Positions 1 to 5,171 of a stretch of 5,816 nucleotides of DNA are shown one piece after another (the stretch's first letter is position 1; each line of letters begins with the position of its first letter). The translations under genes were made by a program, and so were the position numbers. The stretch is from positions 1 to 5,816 of the forward strand of contig CAYFVQ010000229.1 in NCBI GenBank assembly GCA_964346585.1, in the 5' to 3' direction. The DNA comes from SOIA01 sp964346585 (GTDB lineage: Bacteria > Acidobacteriota > Aminicenantia > Aminicenantales > Aminicenantaceae). Below the pieces are notes generated by a model. That model ran no database searches and was not told the origin of the DNA. It saw nothing but the letters and a program-made list of their open reading frames with translations.

Positions 1-141
1 CCATTGGGAATACCTTCAAGGCAAACTAAAATAATCACAATGGAGCTCCAATCCAATTGGAAACCGGCCGTATTTTCAAAAATTATACTAGTTTCCTATT
101 TTCCGAAATAAGAAAAGACTGGTGAAAGGTAAAATGTCCTA
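1..141. other. Non-coding tail after the permease, with a small palindrome cluster
   Basis: No ORF is supported. Two short palindromes lie side by side, TGGAGCTCCA (41-50) and CCAATTGG (53-60), overlapping a TCCAAT/ATTGGA inverted repeat (47-61). No U-run follows them in either direction, so a terminator is not convincing. Confidence 0.4.
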
Positions 142-2535
142 TCATTCGTATCTCAGTGATTCGACCGGATTGGCCCAGGCGGCCTTCAGAGTCTGCGAGC
201 CCACAGCCAGTAACGCAGTCAACACAGTCACGAGCAGCGCAAATAGATAGGTGCCGGCGTTAACGTTGGTAAAAAACACCAAGCCAGTCTGGAGAACCTT
301 TTGCCACCCAAAATGCAGCAGTCCCAAGGAGACGACATTCGCTACACCGACCAGAATTAAGAACTCCTTGCTTATTTTCCACATGATATTCATCGATGTT
401 GCACCGAGTACTTTTCTGATCCCGATCTCTTTTGTCCTCCGTTCGACCAAATAGGTGGCCAGTCCCAATAGGCCCAGGCTGGAAAAAAGCACGGCTGTCA
501 GCCCGATCATATTCATGAAATTCGCGATTTTGGTGAGAAGTCCAAAAACATTCTCGGAATACCAGGCCAAGGTCTGGCACTCGAAAGGACGACCCGGTAT
601 CAGACTCTGCCACTGCGCCTTCATGAATTTACGAAGATCAGGGAACCTGTCTGAGGAAGAAAATTTCACCAGCATGATATTCACACTTTCCTGGTCCAAA
701 TACAAAACCGCGGGCGGGATTTCAAAACCGAGGTCCGCAAAAAGAAAATCCTTGACGACACCGATAACTGTCCCGGTCTGGTCTCCGACTGTTAACTGTT
801 TCCCGAGTGAGCTCTCCCATCCCAGTTTCTGGACGGCTGTTTCACTGAGAATAAAATTGTCTCTGTCCGCAAAATCTCGAGAAAAACTCCTTCCCTGCTT
901 GATCTGCATCTCGAGAGCTTCGATAAAACCGTAATCGATACCATACGCTTTCATGGTCAACGCCTCATCCTCGGGCGCACCCGGAAGCCGCACAGGTTGT
1001 TCAGGTTCCCAGACAATGGGGATGCTTCCCGCCGCAGAAACCTGAACCACATCTGAATGGCGGGATATCTCGGTCTTTAACACCTCGAGTTTGTTGCGGT
1101 CTTCCTTTCCAAGTTGGATAATGGCCACGCGTTCCCGGTTATACCCCATATCCGCATTCCAAAGGTACCCGAATTGATGCTTCAATATGCTGGCACTGGC
1201 AATAAAGATGACGGAAAACGCGAACTGGAATACGATCATGACTTTGGTGCCGCGCTTCTTTTTCCTGCCCGGTCGGTAGCTTTCTTTCAAGACCTGCAGC
1301 GGCTGAAGACTGGAAAGAAAGAAGGCGGGATACAAACCAGAAAAAATTCCGGTTAAGACTGCAGCCACACCCAGATATTGCAGAAGAAACGGGTAATTCC
1401 AGATGGAATTTGAGACTTGAGGCGTGAATGAGATGAGTGCAAAATTTCCCATATACGCGTAGAAACCAGGATGGATGATTTCATAGAAGAGAATGGCGAC
1501 TGGTATGGCAATAAAGGAGAGCAGCAGGGATTCGCCTAAAAACTGGACTATCAACTGGGTCCGCCTGGCTCCGACAACTTTGCGCAGTCCGATCTCTTTT
1601 GTCCGGTGCATGTACCTCACTGTGGAGAGATTAATGAAATTTATGCTGACGATAACCAGCAGCAAAATGCCGATGGAAAACGTGATAAACACACTGATGG
1701 GATCGCTGCTCGCCATGAGAGAGGTGATGTGTCTGGATTTCAGCCGGAAATCAAGAAAGGGAAAGAGATACATTTTCTGCGGCGATTCCGGGTAATTCTC
1801 AAAGTACTTGGCCAGAAAAGCAGGCAGTCTTTCCTCAAAGCGAGTTTGGTCAAATCCCTCAGGAACAAGCAAGAAAGTTGCGATGCGGTTAAGCGTCCAG
1901 TCATCCAGAACGCCGGAGAGAGCCCTGCTGGTTTCCATTGAGATCAGGAAGTCGAAGCGGATAGATGAAGTTCTGGAGATATTCCGGGTGATACCAGTCA
2001 CTGTCACGTTCACGTTTTTATCAAGCGTCAACACTTTACCTATGGGGTCCTCGTCTCCAAAATATTTGATCGCCGCCGCCTCCGACATGACCATCGAATA
2101 CGGCTCTGCGAGTGCGCTTTCCGGACTCCCTGCGGTCAGTTTAAAGCTGAACATGGAGAAAAAGCCGGGATCAACGAATAAAATGTTGTTTTCGAAAAAA
2201 CTTTCATCCCCCCGTTTTACAGTCAATCTCCCTCCTGGACCGACCCTGACCACTTCCTCGATCTCAGGAAATTCCATGCCCAAGGCCTCGGCAACAGGTC
2301 CAGGGGTTAAAGCCAAATGTCTTTCCTCTTTATTCTCCGACAGAACGACCTGCACCACGCTGTATATCCTCTCAGCGTTTTTGTGAAATTTATCGGCATT
2401 GAGCTTCACTCCCGCCATGAGGGCAAACAAAATAAAACCAGCCATTCCTACAGCCATTCCCACGATGTTGATCAAGGAAAAAGCCTTCTGTTTTTTCAGG
2501 TTTCTCAAAGCGATTAAAAAGTAATTTTTAAACAT
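142..2535 (-). CDS. MacB/FtsX-type ABC transporter permease, 797 aa
   Basis: Inner-membrane permease of the MacB/FtsX (type VII ABC) superfamily, which couples cytoplasmic ATP hydrolysis to work on the periplasmic side, such as export or lipoprotein/peptide handling. About eight membrane helices are visible: residues 18-42, 281-303, 330-352, 387-408, 431-452, 671-693, 722-742 and 759-780. Large extracytoplasmic MacB_PCD-like domains lie at about 43-280 and 453-670. Each FtsX core carries the family motif after its first helix: RTKEIGLRKVVGA (311-323) and RTKEIGIRKVLGA (700-712). The start MFKNYFLIALRNL and the end NPVESLRYE are typical of this roughly 800-aa class, so the gene looks complete. 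The ATG is preceded by AGGAGA six nt upstream (AAAAGGAGAT at 2541-2550). It follows the second HAAS gene by 71 nt. No ATP-binding subunit is encoded in the window, and the substrate cannot be told from sequence. Confidence 0.95.
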   Translation of the reverse strand: MFKNYFLIALRNLKKQKAFSLINIVGMAVGMAGFILFALMAGVKLNADKFHKNAERIYSVVQVVLSENKEERHLALTPGPVAEALGMEFPEIEEVVRVGPGGRLTVKRGDESFFENNILFVDPGFFSMFSFKLTAGSPESALAEPYSMVMSEAAAIKYFGDEDPIGKVLTLDKNVNVTVTGITRNISRTSSIRFDFLISMETSRALSGVLDDWTLNRIATFLLVPEGFDQTRFEERLPAFLAKYFENYPESPQKMYLFPFLDFRLKSRHITSLMASSDPISVFITFSIGILLLVIVSINFINLSTVRYMHRTKEIGLRKVVGARRTQLIVQFLGESLLLSFIAIPVAILFYEIIHPGFYAYMGNFALISFTPQVSNSIWNYPFLLQYLGVAAVLTGIFSGLYPAFFLSSLQPLQVLKESYRPGRKKKRGTKVMIVFQFAFSVIFIASASILKHQFGYLWNADMGYNRERVAIIQLGKEDRNKLEVLKTEISRHSDVVQVSAAGSIPIVWEPEQPVRLPGAPEDEALTMKAYGIDYGFIEALEMQIKQGRSFSRDFADRDNFILSETAVQKLGWESSLGKQLTVGDQTGTVIGVVKDFLFADLGFEIPPAVLYLDQESVNIMLVKFSSSDRFPDLRKFMKAQWQSLIPGRPFECQTLAWYSENVFGLLTKIANFMNMIGLTAVLFSSLGLLGLATYLVERRTKEIGIRKVLGATSMNIMWKISKEFLILVGVANVVSLGLLHFGWQKVLQTGLVFFTNVNAGTYLFALLVTVLTALLAVGSQTLKAAWANPVESLRYE

Positions 2536-2555
2536 GATTGATCTCCTTTTGCTTT

Positions 2556-2580
2556 CTCAAAAGAATGAATTTCTTTTAAG
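2556..2580 (-). repeat. Hairpin just upstream of the permease ribosome-binding site
   Basis: Minus-strand arms CTTAAAAGAA and TTCTTTTGAG pair over 10 positions (one G-U) around a 5-nt loop ATTCA, ending five nt before the AAAAGGAGAT ribosome site. It is AU-rich and is not followed by a U-run, so it is not a classical terminator. It could stabilise or process the message between the HAAS genes and the permease. Confidence 0.45.
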
Positions 2581-2603
2581 TAGACTTTTTATAGCTGACG
2601 AAA

Positions 2604-2650
2604 AGGCTATCTGAAAAGTTCAAAGTGATTTTTAACATGATCGCTCTCCT
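2604..2650 (-). pseudogene. Vestigial permease start region captured by the end of the second HAAS gene
   Basis: Read on the minus strand, AGGAGA (2645-2650), a 6-nt gap and ATG (2636-2638) reproduce the arrangement before the intact permease (AGGAGA, 6 nt, ATG at 2533-2535). The following bases stay similar: TTAAAAATCACTTT against TTTAAAAATTACTTT, then TTTCAGATAGCCT against TTTGAGAAACCT. One T is missing after the ATG. If it is restored, the remnant reads MFKNHFELFR then stop, close to the permease start MFKNYFLIALRN. The preceding HAAS frame would then end at an ATGTTTAA overlap, 302 residues long. As it stands, the HAAS frame runs through and ends in VKNHFELFR. Interpreted as the leftover of a lost tandem permease. 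Confidence 0.55.
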
Positions 2651-3539
2651 GTAATTTTTGCACCAGCATGAATTTAGCAAACCTTGCGTGAAGCTTCCCT
2701 GCGGATTTGGCCAGATACAGGATCAAAGGCAGCATCATAAGCCCGGCTATAGAGATCAAGGGGATGGACCACACCGGCGGATAGACCGGCTGGCTGATAG
2801 TGACCAAAGGACGGCCAAGAATCCAATACCACAAGGGATAGAGAAAGCACTTCAATGAAACAGAAAACAGTATGATGGCTCCGCAAAAATAAAGAATGCC
2901 AACGGGAAAATGCAGGATCAAATAGGCTAAAGCCTTCCAGGTGTGGGATTCAACGAGCAAGGCCTTGAGCTTTTGACTCCAGTTCAAATCCCTCTGTAAG
3001 AACAAGGGCCTGCGCGGCATGCGGAGGCCGAGCAGCGTCTCGACGATCCGCCCTTCGACGAGGGCTATCCCGCGGATGGAAAGAAGGAACAGACCGGTCA
3101 CAGGAATCCCGATGATCAGTATCAGCGAGAAAAAAGAGAAGGAAGCTCCCATAAGAATCCACATACCATATATGCACCCGGTCAGGCCCGAAAGCATCAT
3201 GTACAAAAACGCGCTCCAAGCCTGCGCATCCGTAACCACTCCAAAGAACTTCGCCCGATGTGGCCTGGAGACGCGCGTCTCTGAGATCGCTAAAGCTGGG
3301 CGCACACGGGATTCGATTTCTTTATACGCAGATGCGACCTCAGAAGGCGCTCCATATTTTTCTACCATGGGTTGCAGGGCCTCTTGTTCAGAGAGGCCGG
3401 GTATTTTTTCAACAGACTCTTCAAGGGCGGTCCTCAAGTGCTCCTCGGCATCAGATAGTGCGTCCTGGATGAGAGCCGGGTCGCTGCCTTTAAGCTCTCT
3501 TTTGAGTTTCTCTAGATATTCTTCGATATTTTTAAACAT
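2607..3539 (-). CDS. HAAS + putative 'Sensor' domain membrane protein, second paralogue (310 aa)
   Basis: Paralogue of the upstream gene: the two align without gaps over 294 residues with about 53% identity (counted by eye). Residues 1-78 are a helical, charged cytoplasmic HAAS/DUF1700-type domain with PALIQDALSDAEEHL and EKYGAPSEVASAY, a domain commonly linked to PadR regulators. The rest resembles the four-helix putative 'Sensor' domain, with helices at about 108-130, 134-154, 202-229 and 258-277, and a conserved segment after helix 2 (LSIRGIAL, VEGRIVETLLG, RMPRR; 153-177). The ATG at 3539 is chosen because AAAGGA (3547-3552) lies seven nt upstream and the protein then matches its paralogue from residue 1. 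The reading frame is open further upstream, but only as an overlap of the preceding gene. The C-terminus runs 15 residues past the paralogue's end; the last nine or so residues (VKNHFELFR) look like captured permease-start sequence (see the remnant at 2604-2650). Probable role: signal-sensing membrane partner of PadR or the transporter; this is inference. Confidence 0.88.
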   Translation of the reverse strand: MFKNIEEYLEKLKRELKGSDPALIQDALSDAEEHLRTALEESVEKIPGLSEQEALQPMVEKYGAPSEVASAYKEIESRVRPALAISETRVSRPHRAKFFGVVTDAQAWSAFLYMMLSGLTGCIYGMWILMGASFSFFSLILIIGIPVTGLFLLSIRGIALVEGRIVETLLGLRMPRRPLFLQRDLNWSQKLKALLVESHTWKALAYLILHFPVGILYFCGAIILFSVSLKCFLYPLWYWILGRPLVTISQPVYPPVWSIPLISIAGLMMLPLILYLAKSAGKLHARFAKFMLVQKLQESDHVKNHFELFR

Positions 3540-3550
3540 AGTCCTATCCT

Positions 3551-4438
3551 TTAAGCTCTGACAAGCATCGATTTCGCGTATTTGCCGTGGACCTTCCCCA
3601 CCCATTTGGCAAGATGAAAGGTCAGCGGCAGGAGAAAAAATCCGGCAATAGAGACAAACGGCAGGAGCCAAACAGGCGTAAAAGCCTCCGGTCCGAACAA
3701 TTCCAGGGGAAAGTGAAAGACCAGTTCCATAACCGGGCTCCCGATAAAGCTCAGGGAAGTCGCAAAAAGAAGAAAAATCCCCAAAGAATAGATGAGTCCC
3801 AGTGGAAATTGAAGAGCCAAATAGAGCAACGCCTTCCACGTGTAGGATTCTTTGATAAGGGCCATAAACATATCTTTCCAGCTCAGGTTTGTATCCAGGA
3901 ACAAGGATCTCCGCGGCATCCGGATACCCAGGAGGGCTTCGACGATCCGGCCCTCCAGAAGAGCGATGCCTCGGATAGAAAGAAGAAACAGCCCAAAAAT
4001 AGGAATCCCGATGATGAACACGAGCGTAGAGAGAGAGATGATTCCGGCAATCAGTGCCCATCCGCCAAAAACTAAGCCAGTAACAAAAGACAAAAGCATG
4101 TAAAAGAATGCGCCCCATGCTCTCGGCTCAGCCAGCACACCAAAGAATCGCGCCCATGAAGACCGCGTTTCCGTCGTTCGGGAAACAGCCAGAGTTGGGG
4201 AAGTCCGGGACTCGATATCCCGGTAAGCGGACGCGATCTCTTTCGGGTGGCCGTATTTCTCGATGAGAGAAACGATAGCCTCTGTCTCGGAAAGTTTGGG
4301 CTTACCAGAAAGAGCTTCTTCCAGAGCCATTCTTAGATGTCCTTCGGCATCCGAGAGAGCATCCTGAAGGAGCGCTGGGTCGCAGCCCTCAAGCTCTTTT
4401 TTAAGATTTGCTAAATATTCATTGACATCTTTACACAT
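3551..4438 (-). CDS. HAAS + putative 'Sensor' domain membrane protein, first paralogue (295 aa)
   Basis: Predicted inner-membrane protein. Residues 1-78 form a helical HAAS/DUF1700-type cytoplasmic domain (PALLQDALSDAEGHL at 21-35; EKYGHPKEIASAY at 60-72). After a polar linker come four membrane helices at about 109-131, 133-155, 202-231 and 256-277. Between helices 2 and 3 is the segment LSIRGIAL, LEGRIVEALLG, RMPRR (153-177), which resembles the conserved motif of the putative 'Sensor' family found in actinobacterial histidine kinases and HAAS proteins. No enzymatic motif is visible. The ATG overlaps the PadR stop by 8 nt (ATGTGTAA), with AAAAGGA (4446-4452) seven nt upstream, so translation is probably coupled to PadR. 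The TAA stop overlaps the ribosome site of the next gene, 11 nt away. Family knowledge links HAAS proteins to PadR genes; a sensory or signal-relay role is inferred. Confidence 0.9.
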   Translation of the reverse strand: MCKDVNEYLANLKKELEGCDPALLQDALSDAEGHLRMALEEALSGKPKLSETEAIVSLIEKYGHPKEIASAYRDIESRTSPTLAVSRTTETRSSWARFFGVLAEPRAWGAFFYMLLSFVTGLVFGGWALIAGIISLSTLVFIIGIPIFGLFLLSIRGIALLEGRIVEALLGIRMPRRSLFLDTNLSWKDMFMALIKESYTWKALLYLALQFPLGLIYSLGIFLLFATSLSFIGSPVMELVFHFPLELFGPEAFTPVWLLPFVSIAGFFLLPLTFHLAKWVGKVHGKYAKSMLVRA

Positions 4439-4799
4439 CGGCTTTTCCTTTTAGGATCCCGTCCACAAAAGATTTTGTCTGGTCCCAGATCTGTGTCCAG
4501 CTCTTTAATATCTCGAGGCCGGATTTCGTGATCTTGTAGTAGCGCCGCGGCGGCCCGGAGACCGAAGGGTCGACATGGCTTTCCAGCAGCCCGCTGCCTT
4601 CCAGCGACCGCAGAACCGGATAGAGTGCGCCTTGTTTCATCATCGGGACATTTTCCTCATCCACTTCCATGACCTTGGCGATCCTGTACCCGTACATAGG
4701 CTCGTCGGCACGGGCCAGAACACTCAAAAGCACCAGGGCTGCTGTGCCTGAGTTTAGTTCTTTCTGAAATTTTTTATTGGCATCAGTGGGAGTACTCAA
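4431..4799 (-). CDS. PadR-family transcriptional regulator, 122 aa
   Basis: Small winged-helix repressor of the PadR family (short subfamily 2 type: one DNA-binding domain and a single C-terminal helix used for dimerisation). Visible marks are the opening FQKELNSGTAALVLLSVL (11-28), MYGYRI (35-40), the recognition region QGALYPVLRSLEGSGLL (56-72) and the wing GPPRRYYKIT (82-91), followed by a helical tail (about 93-117). The length is normal for the family. The start is TTG at 4799, supported by AGGAGG (4807-4812) seven nt upstream; there is no in-frame ATG near it. The gene heads the operon, and its last bases overlap the ATG of the first HAAS gene. Family members usually repress their own operon and are released by small hydrophobic ligands or by phenolic or envelope stress; the ligand here is unknown. 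Inverted repeats over the upstream promoter are candidate binding sites. Confidence 0.95.
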   Translation of the reverse strand: MSTPTDANKKFQKELNSGTAALVLLSVLARADEPMYGYRIAKVMEVDEENVPMMKQGALYPVLRSLEGSGLLESHVDPSVSGPPRRYYKITKSGLEILKSWTQIWDQTKSFVDGILKGKADV

Positions 4800-4806
4800 T
4801 CCAGCA

Positions 4807-4812
4807 CCTCCT
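4807..4812 (-). promoter_or_regulatory. Ribosome-binding site deciding the TTG start of PadR
   Basis: AGGAGG lies seven nt before the TTG at 4799. It fixes the start of the PadR gene, since no in-frame ATG or GTG is similarly placed. An out-of-frame ATG at 4815-4817 opens a six-codon ORF (MQEVLD) whose TGA overlaps the TTG codon. Confidence 0.8.
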
Positions 4813-4823
4813 GCATCGTTTAT

Positions 4824-4849
4824 AATAACAATTTAATATTATTGTCATT
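4824..4849. promoter_or_regulatory. Second dyad in the PadR leader: candidate operator or leader hairpin
   Basis: Plus-strand arms AATAACAAT (4824-4832) and ATTGTCATT (4841-4849) are complementary at 8 of 9 positions, separated by 8 bp. In the minus-strand transcript the single mismatch becomes a G-U pair, so all nine positions can pair in RNA. The same bases contain a weaker promoter-like arrangement: -35 ATGACA (4843-4848), 18-nt spacer, -10 TATAAA (4819-4824). It could be a second PadR site, a second promoter (P2) or an mRNA hairpin. Confidence 0.4.
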
Positions 4850-4863
4850 TTGATAATATTTTT

Positions 4864-4893
4864 ATATTAATAATAATGATAACTTATTAATAT
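4864..4893. promoter_or_regulatory. Perfect 10-bp inverted repeat over P1: candidate PadR operator
   Basis: Arms ATATTAATAA (4864-4873) and TTATTAATAT (4884-4893) are exact reverse complements separated by 10 bp, so arm centres are 20 bp (two helical turns) apart. The repeat covers the -10 and the spacer and touches the first base of the -35 of P1, an ideal place for autorepression. The arms do not contain the ATGT/ACAT half-site known for several PadR proteins, so binding is inferred from position and symmetry. Confidence 0.5.
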
Positions 4894-4898
4894 GTCAA
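4870..4898 (-). promoter_or_regulatory. Primary-sigma-type promoter of the PadR operon (P1)
   Basis: On the minus strand there is a perfect -35 TTGACA (4893-4898), a 17-nt spacer and a -10 TATTAT (4870-4875, one mismatch to TATAAT). Transcription would begin near 4863, giving a leader of roughly 64 nt before the PadR TTG codon. Consecutive A-tracts sit just upstream of the -35, as in UP elements. The match in sequence and spacing is very good, but the AT-rich context raises the chance of spurious matches. Confidence 0.7.
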
Positions 4899-4938
4899 GT
4901 ATTTTTTTCATTTTTTTCGATTTTATCCGATTTTTTTT
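4899..4938 (-). promoter_or_regulatory. Series of A-tracts upstream of P1 (UP-element-like, possibly curved DNA)
   Basis: On the minus strand, A-runs of 7, 7, 4 and 8 (plus-strand T-runs at 4902-4908, 4911-4917, 4921-4924 and 4931-4938) have centres about 9-12 bp apart, and the nearest lies four bases from the -35. This resembles alpha-CTD-binding UP elements and phased, bent DNA, and would be expected to strengthen P1. Confidence 0.45.
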
Positions 4939-5092
4939 CTAGCTGACTCAGAAAAAACTATGAGGCAAAATGTGACATTTCACCAATTTCTTCAATTACT
5001 TTAGGAAGAAATGAAAATATTACACAATAATCTATTGAGCGTCATCTTGTTCAGTAGTTTTTCAACTCAGCCAGTTTCTTACAGACATTCTC

Positions 5093-5117
5093 AAAAAAAC
5101 CGGAACAAGTGTTTTTT
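5093..5117 (-). terminator. Possible weak terminator of the serine hydrolase gene
   Basis: About 55 nt after the hydrolase stop, minus-strand AAAAAAC (5111-5117) and GTTTTTT (5094-5100) can pair around a 10-nt loop, and the run continues as seven Ts. The stem is almost all A-U, so it would be weak. No better GC-rich hairpin with a U-run was seen between the hydrolase and P1. Confidence 0.25.
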
Positions 5118-5171
5118 CCAAATATCGGAGTCGATTTCAGGGAAAGCAGTCCAATATGACTCCTCTTGATA

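Larger units (their letters stand above)
4800..5171 (-). other. AT-rich intergenic regulatory region between hydrolase and PadR operon
   Basis: No gene is supported here; the only ORFs are a few codons long. The hydrolase-proximal half (about 5000-5171) holds a possible weak terminator. The PadR-proximal half is very AT-rich: by hand count only 6 of the 75 bases at 4819-4893 are G or C. That half carries the promoter, its A-tract upstream region and several inverted repeats, listed separately. Other dyads are an odd palindrome AAATGT-G-ACATTT at 4968-4980, ATTTCTTC/GAAGAAAT with an 11-nt gap at 4986-5012, and TTTTTTCT/AGAAAAAA with a 9-nt gap at 4933-4957. The last three have no assigned role. 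Confidence 0.75.

Noticed and set aside
41..61. Terminator after the permease
   Set aside because: The palindromes are short and no U-run follows on either strand.
251..2517. Several plus-strand ORFs and one other minus-strand ORF inside the permease gene
   Set aside because: All lie within the well-supported permease frame, lack domains, and have no plausible independent ribosome sites.
2588..2617. Possible internal promoter for the permease (TTTTCA, 18-nt spacer, TATAAA)
   Set aside because: The -35 matches only 4 of 6 bases and the region is AT-rich, so the match is not above chance.
3019..4103. Long plus-strand ORFs opposite the HAAS genes (for example 3019-3561 and 3587-4075)
   Set aside because: They are antisense shadows rich in Arg, Ser and Pro, with no recognisable domain. 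The minus-strand frames are clearly the conserved genes, and the paralogy of the two genes explains similar antisense ORFs in both.
3540..4118. Upstream extension of the second HAAS gene to a 503-aa protein
   Set aside because: The extra 193 residues overlap the first HAAS gene in another frame and resemble no membrane or soluble domain. The ATG at 3539 has a good ribosome site and matches the paralogue's first residue.
4854..4869. Inverted repeat TAATAT-TTTT-ATATTA next to P1
   Set aside because: Only six A/T pairs in an almost purely A+T stretch, so it is expected by chance.
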